Assembly: GCA_963748205.1 (NCBI GenBank)
Contig: CAVVIB010000021.1
Span: 245,767-309,766 of the forward strand
Length of the DNA stretch: 64,000 nucleotides
Reading direction: 5' to 3'
Source of the DNA: JAIBJN01 sp963748205
Lineage (GTDB): Bacteria; Actinomycetota; Thermoleophilia; Gaiellales; Gaiellaceae
The position numbers and the translations under genes are program-made. Under the pieces are notes generated by a model. That model had not been told where the DNA came from. It did no database searches and was given only the letters and a program-made list of their open reading frames with translations. Shown piece by piece: positions 31,022-39,166 of the stretch. Every line of letters begins with the position of its first letter. The first letter of the stretch is position 1.

Positions 31022-33115
31022 CTAGCGGGGTCGGCGGGCGACTCGGCGGCGCGAGCGCGTGTGCGCCTTGCGCATGAGCGCGTCGTGGCTCCCCTTGGCG
31101 CTCTGGTCTTTCCTGGGCTTGAGGCGCTTCCAGCCCCCGTCCGGCTGGAGCGTCCAGGCGGTGTTGTCGTCGAGCAGCACGTCGAACGCGCCGGCGAGCT
31201 GCGCCTGCACCTTCGCGTCCTCGACCGGCGCCGCGATCTCGATCCGGTGGTCGAGGTTCCGGGTCATGAGATCGGCGCTGCCGAGGAACGTCCGGGTCTC
31301 CTCACCGGCCTCGAAGAGGTAGAAGCGGCTGTGCTCGAGGAACCGCCCCAGGACGCTCCGCACGCGGATCGACTCCGAGAGGCCGGGAACTCCGGGGCGC
31401 AGCGTGCAGATGGAGCGCGCGACGATGTCGATCTCGGCCCCGGCCTGCGAGGCCGAGTAGAGCTCCTCGATGATCGCCTGGTCGGTGAGCGCGTTCGTCT
31501 TCAGGCGGATGCGCGCGTGCTCGCCGTTCGTGGCCGCCTTCGCGACGGTGCGGATCTCCTCGACGATCCCCCGCCGCAGGTTGAACGGCGCCACGAGAAT
31601 CTTGCGGAACTGCTGCGGGCGCCCGAAGCCGGTCACGTAGTTGAAGAGGTCCGCGACGTCGGCCGCGATCTCCTCGTCGGCCGTGAAGAGCCCGAAGTCC
31701 TCGTAGATCCGCGCCGTGAGCGCGTGGTAGTTCCCCGTGCCGAGGTGGACGTAGCGCCGGAGGATGTTCCCCTCGCGCCGAACGACGAGCGTCGTCTTCG
31801 CGTGGATCTTGAGGTTGGGGAAGCCGTAGACGACGTGGACGCCGGCGCGCTCCATCGCCCGCGACCACTCGATGTTCCGGTGCTCGTCGAAGCGCGCCTT
31901 CAGCTCGACGATGCACACGGACTGGCGGCCGTCCTCGGCCACCTCGATCAGCGCGGGGACGACCGGCGAGTCGTCGCTCGTGCGGTACACGGTGGTCTTG
32001 AGCCCGAGCACAGCCGAATCGCGGGCGGCTTCGCGGACGAAGCGCTCGAAGGTCGTCACGAAGGAGTCGTAGGGCTGGTGCACGAGCAGGTCGCCGCGGC
32101 GGATCTCCGCAAAGAAGTCCTCGCCGCTCGAGACGGACGCGAGCCTCGCCGGGGTCTTGGGCACCCAGGGCTCGTCCTTGAGGTCGGGCCGGTCGACCGC
32201 CGCGATCTGCGAGAGGTCGGCGAGATCGAGCGGGCCGCGGATGGGATAGACCTGGTCTTCGCCGGCGTCGAGCCCGTCGGTCAGCCGAGCGAGCATCCGG
32301 CTCGAGACCGAGCCGGAGACCTCGAGCCGCACGACGTCGCCGAACCGGCGGCGCCGCAGCTCGAGCTCGACTGCCTCGAGCAGGTCGTCCGCCTCGTCCG
32401 AGACCTCGAAGTCCGCGTCCCGCGTGACCCGGAAGACGGCGCGCTCGACGATCTCCATCTGTGGGAAGAGGCGCGCGAGGAAGTGGGCGATGACGCCCTC
32501 GAGCGGGACAAGCGCCTTGCGCTTCCCGACCTCGAGGAAGCGCGGCAGGCCCTCCGGCACCTTCACGCGCGCGAAGCGCTCCTCCCCGGTCTCCGGGTCG
32601 CGCACGAGGACGGCGAGGCTGTTCGAGAGGCCGGAGATGTACGGGAACGGCTGGCCGGGCCCGACGGCGAGCGGCGTCAGGACGGGGTAGATCTCGCGCT
32701 CGAAGCGCTTTTCGAGCTCGACGAGCTCCTTGTCTTCGCACTCCTCGACCTGCGCGATCACGACGCCCTTCTCGGCGAGCGCGGGAACGAGCTCCCGGCT
32801 CCAGAGGCGCGACTGGCGGGCGGTGAGCCCGAGCACCCGTTCCCGGATCTCGGCGAGGGCGGCCGTGGGCGTGCGTCCGTCGATCGAGCGGACGCCGATG
32901 CCGGCGGCCTCCTGGCCCATGAGGCCCGCGACGCGCACCATGAAGAACTCGTCCAGGTTGGACGAGAAGATGAAGCAGAACTTCACGCGCTCGAGGAGCG
33001 GAACCGACGGATCGGCGGCGAGGTCGAGCACGCGCGCGTTGAACTCGAGCCACGAAAGCTCGCGGTTGAGCAGGCGATCGCCGCCTCTGGGAACGGCTTC
33101 CAACTCGGCACGCAT
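31022..33115 (-). CDS. ppk1: Polyphosphate kinase 1
   Basis: 697 residues, the standard size. N-domain LLNRELSWLEFNARVL, head domain, and two phospholipase-D-like catalytic halves: the phospho-His in NLKIHAKTTLVV, KARFDEHRNIEWSRAMERAG, and the second His in EHSRFYLFEAG. Makes polyphosphate from ATP. The C-terminus is unusually basic (HTRSRRRVARRPR). The start is 41 bp downstream of three 11-bp pho-type repeats, so phosphate-starvation control is likely. Confidence 0.96.
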   Translation of the reverse strand: MRAELEAVPRGGDRLLNRELSWLEFNARVLDLAADPSVPLLERVKFCFIFSSNLDEFFMVRVAGLMGQEAAGIGVRSIDGRTPTAALAEIRERVLGLTARQSRLWSRELVPALAEKGVVIAQVEECEDKELVELEKRFEREIYPVLTPLAVGPGQPFPYISGLSNSLAVLVRDPETGEERFARVKVPEGLPRFLEVGKRKALVPLEGVIAHFLARLFPQMEIVERAVFRVTRDADFEVSDEADDLLEAVELELRRRRFGDVVRLEVSGSVSSRMLARLTDGLDAGEDQVYPIRGPLDLADLSQIAAVDRPDLKDEPWVPKTPARLASVSSGEDFFAEIRRGDLLVHQPYDSFVTTFERFVREAARDSAVLGLKTTVYRTSDDSPVVPALIEVAEDGRQSVCIVELKARFDEHRNIEWSRAMERAGVHVVYGFPNLKIHAKTTLVVRREGNILRRYVHLGTGNYHALTARIYEDFGLFTADEEIAADVADLFNYVTGFGRPQQFRKILVAPFNLRRGIVEEIRTVAKAATNGEHARIRLKTNALTDQAIIEELYSASQAGAEIDIVARSICTLRPGVPGLSESIRVRSVLGRFLEHSRFYLFEAGEETRTFLGSADLMTRNLDHRIEIAAPVEDAKVQAQLAGAFDVLLDDNTAWTLQPDGGWKRLKPRKDQSAKGSHDALMRKAHTRSRRRVARRPR

Positions 33116-33156
33116 ACGAGAGAGAGTGCATGATCCCGGTCCCGAAGGCCAACCGG

Positions 33157-33189
33157 GGTTACGGTGTGGTGAACAAACGGAGAACAGGC
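33157..33189 (-). promoter_or_regulatory. Pho-box-like repeats upstream of ppk1
   Basis: Plus-strand 11-mers in register: GGTTACGGTGT, GGTGAACAAAC, GGAGAACAGGC. Toward ppk1 the cores read GTTCTCC, GTTCACC, CGTAACC. They lie 41 bp from the ppk1 ATG; the likely start of the divergent MFS gene falls inside the box. Confidence 0.6.
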
Positions 33190-34315
33190 CCGGCCGTCAG
33201 CGTGGCCGATCATCCTCGCCCTGAGCGCGCTCGACGCGGCGGGCTACAGCGTCATCGCGCCGGTCCTCCCGCGCATCTCCGACGCCACCGGCGCGGGGCC
33301 GGCGGTGATCGGAGCGCTCGTTGCCACCTTCCCTGCAGGGATGCTCTTCGGCTTCGTCCTCGCGGCGCCCGGGATCGCCCGCGGCCGAACGCGCGCGGTT
33401 CTGGCGATCTCGCTGCTCGTCATCGCCGTCGGGTGCATCGGCTTCATCGTCTCCGACGACCTGGCCGTCTACTTCGCAGCCCGGGCCCTGATGGGCTTCG
33501 GGTCCGGCGGGCTCTGGATGGGCGTGACCTTCGCCTCCCTGGAGCGCAGCCCCGGCGACGAGTACGCGGGCATGAGCCGCATGCTGGCGGCCTATTCCGT
33601 CGGCAGCGTGATCGGGCCTGCGCTGGGCGCGCTCGGCGGGGTGCGGGCGCCGTTCGGCGCGTATCTCCTGCTCGTGCTCGCGTCCGTCCCGCTGGCCCTC
33701 TTGCTCCCCCTGCCGGTCGAGCGAAAGGTGTTCCTCTCCGATCGCGCAGCCCTGCGGGTGCCCGGGTTCTGGCTCTCCTGCGGCGTCGTGCTCTTCGCCG
33801 TCCTCGCCCTCGGGATCGTCGAGGGCGTCCTGCCGCTCCATTTCGACAGCCTCCTCAGCCAGGCCGAGATCGGCGCGCTGTTCGTGGGCCTGGCGTTCGT
33901 GCTGGGCGGCGGCGCGGTCGTCGCCGGGCAGCTTCGTCCGCGCGTCGTGGTCCCGACCGGCGTCGTCCTGACGGTGATCGGCATCTCCTGGGTCGGGATC
34001 GCCGACAGCGTGCCCGCCTGGATCGCGGCGCTCTTCGTCACCGGGGTCGGGTTCGCGTTCGCCGAGACCGGGTCGGTCGGCCTCCTCTTCGACGCGGTCG
34101 GCACCGAGCGCATCGTCACCGCGATGATCGTGTACTCGCAGATCGCGATCGCCGGCTACCTGATCGGCCCGCTGGCGGGCGGCGGCGTCGCCGAAGGGCT
34201 GTCGTTCGCGTGGATCGGCCTCGTGCCGCTCGCCGCCGCGATCGGGCTCGCGCTGCTCGTGGCCGGCCTGCGGCCTCAGGCCGCGGCGGCCGAGGCCTCG
34301 GCCGCAGACCGGTAA
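33166..34315 (+). CDS. MFS transporter (one frameshift near the start)
   Basis: About 380 residues, 12 membrane helices. Beginning at GTG 33166 the frame reads VNKRRTGPAVS, breaks near 33200, and resumes with WPIILALSALDAAGYSVIAP, LVATFPAGMLFGFVLAAPGI, RALMGFGSGGLWMGVTFASL (motif C-like Gly-rich helix) and, near the end, LAEGL-type helices. The first helix would be lost if translation began at the next GTG, 33305. An alternative start is GTG 33203 with the indel just after it. The substrate is unknown; the pho-type surroundings suggest a phosphate-related solute, which is a guess. Confidence 0.78.
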
Positions 34316-35013
34316 GGCACCAGGTAGGTGGCCCGGCTCGAGCGCAGGTGCGAGACGAGCGCACGCTCCTCCGGCTCGCACGGGACGAGCGTCTTCCAGG
34401 AGGAGAGGTGCTCGGCCGAATGGGTGTCGCCGCTTGCGACGGCAGGGAGCTCGCCGGTGGCCGCCCAGCTGTAAACGTCGCAGCGGTTGAAGAGCTCGAC
34501 CCGGTGGAGGAGCGGGGCGAGGGTGTCCCACTCGCGCCAGAAGCGCCGGGTGATCCGTGCGGGGTGATCATCCTCTTCCGGCCCGTGCGGGTGGGCGGCA
34601 ATCAGGGCGGCGCCGGCCTCGCGCGCGGCGAGGAGCGCGCCCACGAGCCCGAGGTCGGGCGAGACGAACTCCCGCAGCCCGACGGCCAGCGCGTGAGCCG
34701 AGAGATCGGGCTCGCGGTGGTTGTGCGTGAGCTCGACCCCCGGGACGACCAGCATCCCGTAGAGCGCCCGCGCGCGCTCAGCCTCCACGTCGACGGCGGC
34801 GATGTACGAGGCGAACGATCCCTCGTGGACGCACGTCTCGGGAACCCGCCACGGATCGGAGCTCCGCAGAACGTGGTCCGTGACGCAGAGGACGTCGAAG
34901 CCGGCGCGGCCGTAGAGGTCGACGAGCTCGCGGAGCTGGAGCTCGCCGTCGCTCCAGGTCGTGTGCGCATGGAGCTCGCAGAGGAGCGCCTGCGATCCGC
35001 CGTCCCTGCCCAT
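34276..35013 (-). CDS. PHP-domain metal-dependent phosphoesterase
   Basis: 245 residues. PHP metal-binding motifs: CELHAHTTWSDG (motif 1), VLCVTDHV (2), VVPGVELTHNH (3), AALIAAHPHGPEEDDH, and VASGDTHSAEHL (4). These give the trinuclear site of PHP phosphoesterases related to histidinol-phosphatase and YciV-type 3'-nucleotidases. It has pho-type repeats 33 bp upstream, so it probably salvages phosphate from phosphoesters in the cytoplasm (no signal peptide). Its 3' end overlaps the converging MFS gene by 40 bp. Confidence 0.85.
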   Translation of the reverse strand: MGRDGGSQALLCELHAHTTWSDGELQLRELVDLYGRAGFDVLCVTDHVLRSSDPWRVPETCVHEGSFASYIAAVDVEAERARALYGMLVVPGVELTHNHREPDLSAHALAVGLREFVSPDLGLVGALLAAREAGAALIAAHPHGPEEDDHPARITRRFWREWDTLAPLLHRVELFNRCDVYSWAATGELPAVASGDTHSAEHLSSWKTLVPCEPEERALVSHLRSSRATYLVPYRSAAEASAAAA

Positions 35014-35046
35014 GACCTCAGTGTCGTCCGCCCCGGCCGGAGCGTG

Positions 35047-35079
35047 GGCAACGGGGTGGTGAAGGACGTGGGAAAAGGC
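35047..35079 (-). promoter_or_regulatory. Pho-box-like repeats upstream of the PHP gene
   Basis: Plus-strand 11-mers: GGCAACGGGGT, GGTGAAGGACG, TGGGAAAAGGC. Only the central unit is a strong match (CTTCACC toward the gene). It sits 33 bp upstream of the PHP start, the same distance as at other sites. Confidence 0.45.
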
Positions 35080-35080
35080 A

Positions 35081-35108
35081 GCAGCCCGCCGTGAGGGAGG
35101 CGGGCTGC
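35081..35108 (-). terminator. Intrinsic terminator of phoX
   Basis: GCAGCCCGCC at 35081-35090 pairs perfectly with GGCGGGCTGC at 35099-35108 around an 8-nt loop. On the minus strand the stem is followed by TGCCTTTTCC. It lies 35 bp after the phoX stop. Confidence 0.75.
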
Positions 35109-35143
35109 CGTGGGCGGGCGAGGCCCCTGCGGAGAAGATCGGT

Positions 35144-36541
35144 TCAGCTCACGGACTTCCAGGGCCCCCAGATCGCGTACGTGACGGCGCCGCCGTTGGG
35201 CGGGCCCGCCGGGAGGTTGCCGCGGTCTCCCTGCTGGTTCACGAACAGGATCTGGCCGAGCCGGTCGAAGCAGCCGCCGGCGAACTCCGTCGAGTTGGCG
35301 GCGGTCTTGGCGAAGTCGTAGATCTCGCCCTTGAGGTTGACGCCGCGCATGAACTGCTCGCCGGAGCCGTCCTCCTGAAGCAGGATGTGGCCGGTCTTCG
35401 GGACGATGACGACGTTGTCCGGGAACGAGAGCGCGCCCTCGTTCGGCGACTCGTAGATGAGGGTGAGCGTCTCGCGCTCCGGGTCGTACTCCCATACCTG
35501 ACCCTGCCCGGCCTCGCCGCCGTTGGTGACGTCGAAGTAGACCTTCTTGCCGCCCACCCACATGCCCTCGAGGCGGTTGAAGGCCGCGGCCCCCTTCGCC
35601 CTCGCCTGGTTGCGCGTGGCGAGCGGGCCGTTGTCCGTGTCGTCCTCGTGGTCGGGGCTGTCGATCGTGACCCACTCGACGGCCATCGGGTCGAGCGGCA
35701 CGCGATTGAGGTCCATGTCGGCGAGGGGCTCGTCCTTGAGCTTGAGCGCCTGGAGCACGCCGGTCGTCTTCGAGAGCGGGTTCTTGGCCCCGTAGGGCGG
35801 GTTCGGGATGTAGCGGTAGAAAGCGGCTCCGGCAGGGTTCGAGGCCGACTTCGTGCGGTCCTCGGTCTGGTACAGGGCGCCGCCGAAGAACAGAGCCGCT
35901 TCGTGAACGAAGCGGCCGGCGCCGATGATCGGCTCGGCCTTCACGGGGCCGGTCGCGCCTGACGGGATGTCGAAGACGTACCCGTGCTTGATCCCGGCAG
36001 AGCTGCGGTTGACCACCTCCTCGCACGTGATCCACGAGTCCCACGGGGTCGTGCCGCCCGCGCAGTTCGTGTCCGTCCCGCCGAGGACCGCGAACGTCTC
36101 GAGCACCTTGAAGTCGCCCTTGCGAGGGCCGGTGTCGATCACGACCTTCGTGTTCCCCGCGACGTACGAGGGCGTCGGGTCGTACTTCAGCTCGTCCGGG
36201 ACGATCACCGGGATCTCGCCGGCCTGGCGCCGGTTCTCGTGGTTGCGGATGAGCACGATCGTCCCGCGCTTGCCCGGATAGGCGGCCATGCCGTCGAAGA
36301 TGCCCGGCACGAGGTTCCCGTCGCTCATCGGCTCGCCCTGGCGCTGGATGACCGTGTAGCTGAAGTCCTCGGGCAGCCAGAGGTCGCCCTTGTTGACGAG
36401 CGGCCCGTAGCCCGGCACGCGGGGCGGCCGTGCCCCGTGCGCCACCTGGGCGCCGAGCGTGTGGAGCGGGCCGAGCGCCGCGAGCCCCCCGCCCGCGAGC
36501 AGACCGCGTCGCAGCAACGTCTTGCGGTCGAGCGTGTCCAT
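35144..36541 (-). CDS. phoX: PhoX/DUF839-family secreted phosphatase
   Basis: 465 residues. Tat-type signal (LLRRGLLAGGGLAALGPLHT, twin Arg) directs folded export. Mature-part signatures of the PhoX/DUF839 propeller: LPEDFSYTVIQRQGEPMSDG, GTIVLIRNHENRR, GGTTPWDSWITCEEVVNR, VEWVTIDSPDHEDDTDNG and FPDNVVIVPKTGHILLQEDG. PhoX enzymes are Ca/Fe-dependent alkaline phosphatases; this is a shorter variant than the Pseudomonas type. Three perfect-register pho repeats lie 80 bp upstream and a terminator follows, so it is a monocistronic starvation gene. Confidence 0.85.
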   Translation of the reverse strand: MDTLDRKTLLRRGLLAGGGLAALGPLHTLGAQVAHGARPPRVPGYGPLVNKGDLWLPEDFSYTVIQRQGEPMSDGNLVPGIFDGMAAYPGKRGTIVLIRNHENRRQAGEIPVIVPDELKYDPTPSYVAGNTKVVIDTGPRKGDFKVLETFAVLGGTDTNCAGGTTPWDSWITCEEVVNRSSAGIKHGYVFDIPSGATGPVKAEPIIGAGRFVHEAALFFGGALYQTEDRTKSASNPAGAAFYRYIPNPPYGAKNPLSKTTGVLQALKLKDEPLADMDLNRVPLDPMAVEWVTIDSPDHEDDTDNGPLATRNQARAKGAAAFNRLEGMWVGGKKVYFDVTNGGEAGQGQVWEYDPERETLTLIYESPNEGALSFPDNVVIVPKTGHILLQEDGSGEQFMRGVNLKGEIYDFAKTAANSTEFAGGCFDRLGQILFVNQQGDRGNLPAGPPNGGAVTYAIWGPWKSVS

Positions 36542-36621
36542 GTGTTCGTACCTCCCCCAGTCGACGAGTCAGCTGCGATCCCGAGTCTCCGCGAGGACCG
36601 CGCGACGATGGGGAGCGGATC

Positions 36622-36654
36622 GGTGAAGAGGAGGTGACGGGCCGGTGAAGCCGG
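36622..36654 (-). promoter_or_regulatory. Pho box upstream of phoX
   Basis: Plus-strand 11-mers in exact register: GGTGAAGAGGA, GGTGACGGGCC, GGTGAAGCCGG. Toward phoX the cores are CTTCACC, CGTCACC, CTTCACC. This is one of the two best matches in the window, 80 bp from the phoX ATG, and it lies downstream of the CBS gene end. Confidence 0.75.
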
Positions 36655-36659
36655 CGGGC

Positions 36660-37049
36660 TCAGGCGCCGCGGGGCGCGGAGTCTTCGAGCGTGATGCGCA
36701 TGAGGTCGCGGATCGAGACGATGCCCGCGATCTTTCCCTCGTCAATGACCGGCAGGTGGCGGAAGCCTCCGTGGATCATGAGCGCCGCGGCCTGCCCGGT
36801 GGCCTCCGAGGCGTCGATCGTCTCGGGGTGCCTCGTCATCCACTCGCGCACGCGCGCGTCCTCGGCGAGCCCTGTGGCCACGGCCTTGAGCACGTCGCGC
36901 TCGGTGAGGATCCCCTCGAGCTTCTCGCCGTCCATGACGAGCACGGCGCCCACCCCGCGCGCCACCATGCGCTGCGCCGCCTCGGACACGCGCTCCTCGG
37001 GGTCGATCATCAGCAGGTCGCGCGACATGTGGTTCGCGATCACCGGCAC
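36660..37049 (-). CDS. Tandem CBS-domain protein
   Basis: 129 residues from GTG: two CBS motifs forming one Bateman module, HMSRDLLMIDPEERVSEAAQ with LEGILTERDVLKAVATGL, and WMTRHPETIDASEATGQAAA with IAGIVSIRDLMRITLED. Binds adenine nucleotides in related proteins and senses energy state or acts as a regulatory subunit. There is no other domain. It sits between the phoB-like regulator (44 bp) and phoX. Confidence 0.88.
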   Translation of the reverse strand: MPVIANHMSRDLLMIDPEERVSEAAQRMVARGVGAVLVMDGEKLEGILTERDVLKAVATGLAEDARVREWMTRHPETIDASEATGQAAALMIHGGFRHLPVIDEGKIAGIVSIRDLMRITLEDSAPRGA

Positions 37050-37093
37050 GCGCCGATCCTAAAGGCGACCGCGCGACGGCGTCGAACGCGCCG

Positions 37094-37789
37094 CTACTTC
37101 GGGATGGCTTCGAGCTTGTAGCCGACGCCGTAGCGCGTCTGGACGAACGTGTGGCCCGGAGTGAAGGACTCGAGCTTGTCGCGGATCTTGCGCACGAAGA
37201 CGTCGACCGTGCGGTCGCGGTGCGTCAGCCGCCTGCCCCACACCTTCTGGAGGAGCTCGTCCCGCGTGACGACCCGCCCTTGCTCCATGGCGAGCGCGTA
37301 GAGCAGGCGGAACTCCGTCGGGGTCAGCTCGGCGCTCTCGCCGTTCACGTAGGCCTGGACGTTGAGCGGGTCGACGGTGAGCTCCTCGATCTCGATTGGC
37401 TCGCCGCGACGCTCGTCCTGGACACGGACACCGCGACGAGCCGCCGCGCGCACGCGCGCGACAAGCTCTTTCATCGAGAACGGCTTCACGAGGTAGTCGT
37501 CAGCCCCGATCTCGAGGGCGTGCACCCGGTCGTGCTCGGTCCCGCGGGCGCTCACGACGACGATCGGGGTCCCGATCCCCTCGGAGCGCGCTGTCTCGAT
37601 CAGCTTCCAGCCGTCGATGCCCGGGAGCATGAGGTCGAGCACGCAGACGTCGGGCCGCTCGTAGCGAAGCCGCGCGAGGCCCGACTCCCCCTTGTTCACC
37701 CAGAGCGGGTCGAAGCCCGCCGAGGTGAGGTGTCGCGACATGCCATCCGCGATGACGTCGTCGTCCTCGATGATGAGCACCTTCGGCAC
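37094..37789 (-). CDS. phoP: OmpR/PhoB-family response regulator, likely phosphate regulator
   Basis: 231 residues from GTG 37789, preceded by GAGGTC. Receiver (1-120): Asp9/Asp10, phospho-Asp52 (VCVLDLMLPGIDG), Lys in YLVKPFSMKEL. Winged helix (about 130-231): TPTEFRLLYALAMEQGRVVT, RTVDVFVRKIRDKLE and RYGVGYKLE. Four 11-bp pho-type units lie upstream, so it is probably autoregulated. It is divergent from a histidine kinase gene and sits among phosphate genes. The assignment as the Pho regulator is from context; the specific gene name is tentative. Confidence 0.85.
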   Translation of the reverse strand: MPKVLIIEDDDVIADGMSRHLTSAGFDPLWVNKGESGLARLRYERPDVCVLDLMLPGIDGWKLIETARSEGIGTPIVVVSARGTEHDRVHALEIGADDYLVKPFSMKELVARVRAAARRGVRVQDERRGEPIEIEELTVDPLNVQAYVNGESAELTPTEFRLLYALAMEQGRVVTRDELLQKVWGRRLTHRDRTVDVFVRKIRDKLESFTPGHTFVQTRYGVGYKLEAIPK

Positions 37790-37826
37790 GCTGACCTCGA
37801 TTCTGCCTTCCAGACGGACGTACGGG

Positions 37827-37870
37827 GGTACCGGAAAGGTAGCGGAGTGGTGAATAAGTGGTGAAGGCTG
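37827..37870 (-). promoter_or_regulatory. Four-unit pho box between regulator and kinase genes
   Basis: Plus-strand 11-mers in exact register: GGTACCGGAAA, GGTAGCGGAGT, GGTGAATAAGT, GGTGAAGGCTG. All begin GGT. Toward the regulator gene the cores are CTTCACC, ATTCACC, CGCTACC, CGGTACC. It lies 37 bp from the regulator GTG and 47 bp from the kinase GTG, so it could control both. Confidence 0.7.
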
Positions 37871-37917
37871 GCTTTGTTCGTTCACGGCCTTGACGCGCGG
37901 GCTACGATCACGCCGAG

Positions 37918-38892
37918 GTGCGGAGCTTCCTCCGACGTCGCGCGGACGGCCCGAGAGCGGACTCGGGCCTCGACGAGCTTCGCGTGGAAGCCAGGCGCGG
38001 ACGCGCGCTCGTCGAGGAGAGCCGCGAGATCGTGGTCGTCCTCGACGACGAAGACCGCGTCGTGACCGCCAGCCGACGCGCCCGTGAGCTCCTGAGCGGC
38101 CTCGACGAGGGCGCCGTCGCGCCCGACGCGCTTCGCCAGGCCGGGACGCTCTCGATCCCGTACGAGGTCGACGGCCGGCGCGAGACGATCGTCTACGCGC
38201 GCGACTCGGGCGACATGGCGGCCTACGAGGAGCTGCGCGCCGGCTTCACGGCCGCCGTCTCCCACGAACTGCGCACGCCCCTCGCGCGGGTGCTCGCCCT
38301 GCTCGAGACCGCGACGCTTCCCGGCTCCGACGTGATCGAGCTCGTCGAGCAGGCCCAGGGCGAGGTCGACCAGATCCGCGAGCTGATCGACGACATCCTC
38401 TTTCTCTCGGAGCTCGAGTCGGGCCACGAGGTCGTCGGGCTCGGGACGACCCGCGTCTTCCCGATCATCGTCGAGGTGGTCGAGAGCCTCCAGGAGCAGG
38501 CCGCACGCGCAGGCGTCGTGATCGAGGTCGAGGCCGACGAGGACGCCGAGCTGCCGATGCGGCCGCGGATGATCCGCGTCGTCGTGCAGAACCTCGCGCA
38601 GAACGCCGTCCGCTACGCGGGGCCCGGCGCCCACGTGACCCTGATGCCTGCGCCACGAGGACGGCGGCGTCGCGTTCATCGCCGCGCGACGACGGCGTCG
38701 GCGTCCTCGCCGCAGGACGTGCCGCGTCTCTTCGAGCGCTTCTACCGAGGGGACCGGGCACGAGCCTCGCGCGGGACCGGGCTCGGCCTGGCGATCGTGA
38801 AGCACGTGATCAACTCGGCCGGCGGAACCGTCGAGGCGCAGGGCGAGCGCGGGCAGGGCCTGACGATCCGCTGCTACTTCCCGGCGCCCTGA
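37918..38892 (+). CDS. PhoR-like histidine kinase without membrane segment (local frame scrambling)
   Basis: 324 residues from GTG. No transmembrane helix; residues 35-95 look PAS-like (IVVVLDDEDRVVTASRRARE). HisKA with phospho-His116 (FTAAVSHELRTPLARV), N-box NLAQNAVRYA and G2 region GTGLGLAIVKHV. Between them the expected HEDGGVAFIA...DDGVGVL sequence is present only by switching frames near 38650, 38690 and 38715; the three shifts cancel, so the frame remains open. Cytoplasmic location suggests it senses Pst/PhoU state. Divergent partner of the regulator at 37094. Confidence 0.85.
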   Translation: MRSFLRRRADGPRADSGLDELRVEARRGRALVEESREIVVVLDDEDRVVTASRRARELLSGLDEGAVAPDALRQAGTLSIPYEVDGRRETIVYARDSGDMAAYEELRAGFTAAVSHELRTPLARVLALLETATLPGSDVIELVEQAQGEVDQIRELIDDILFLSELESGHEVVGLGTTRVFPIIVEVVESLQEQAARAGVVIEVEADEDAELPMRPRMIRVVVQNLAQNAVRYAGPGAHVTLMPAPRGRRRRVHRRATTASASSPQDVPRLFERFYRGDRARASRGTGLGLAIVKHVINSAGGTVEAQGERGQGLTIRCYFPAP

Positions 38893-39056
38893 TCGCCTGA
38901 CGCAACCTCGAGCACGAGGAGCCGCAGGTCGCGGTTCGTCTGGTCGAGCAGGTCATGTACCGCGAGGTACGTCCGCGCGCGACGCTCGGCCGCTCCGCCC
39001 AGCTCCTCGGCTTGGTCGAGCGCTCTGAGAATCTCCTCAGGCTCGCCTTCGGCCAC
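38874..39056 (-). CDS. Small helical protein of unknown function
   Basis: 60 residues from GTG 39056: MAEGEPEEILRALDQAEELG, then RRARTYLAVHDLLDQTNRDL and RLLVLEVASGDQGAGK. Amphipathic, mostly helical, without the Arg/Ser bias of antisense noise. It overlaps the 3' end of the kinase by 19 bp. No family recognised; no strong ribosome site. Confidence 0.4.
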   Translation of the reverse strand: MAEGEPEEILRALDQAEELGGAAERRARTYLAVHDLLDQTNRDLRLLVLEVASGDQGAGK

Positions 39057-39166
39057 TAGCCGGAGTCTTTCACAGATCGGTTTCGAGAATGGGTACGGCT
39101 CGACAGGTTAGGGCGCGCCCAGGTGGGTAGTACCTCTGGATACAAGCCGATCGGGAGGAGGGCCTT

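Noticed and set aside
33305..34315. MFS gene starting at GTG 33305
   Set aside because: This would remove the first membrane helix, which is clearly encoded just upstream (WPIILALSALDAAGYSVIAP).
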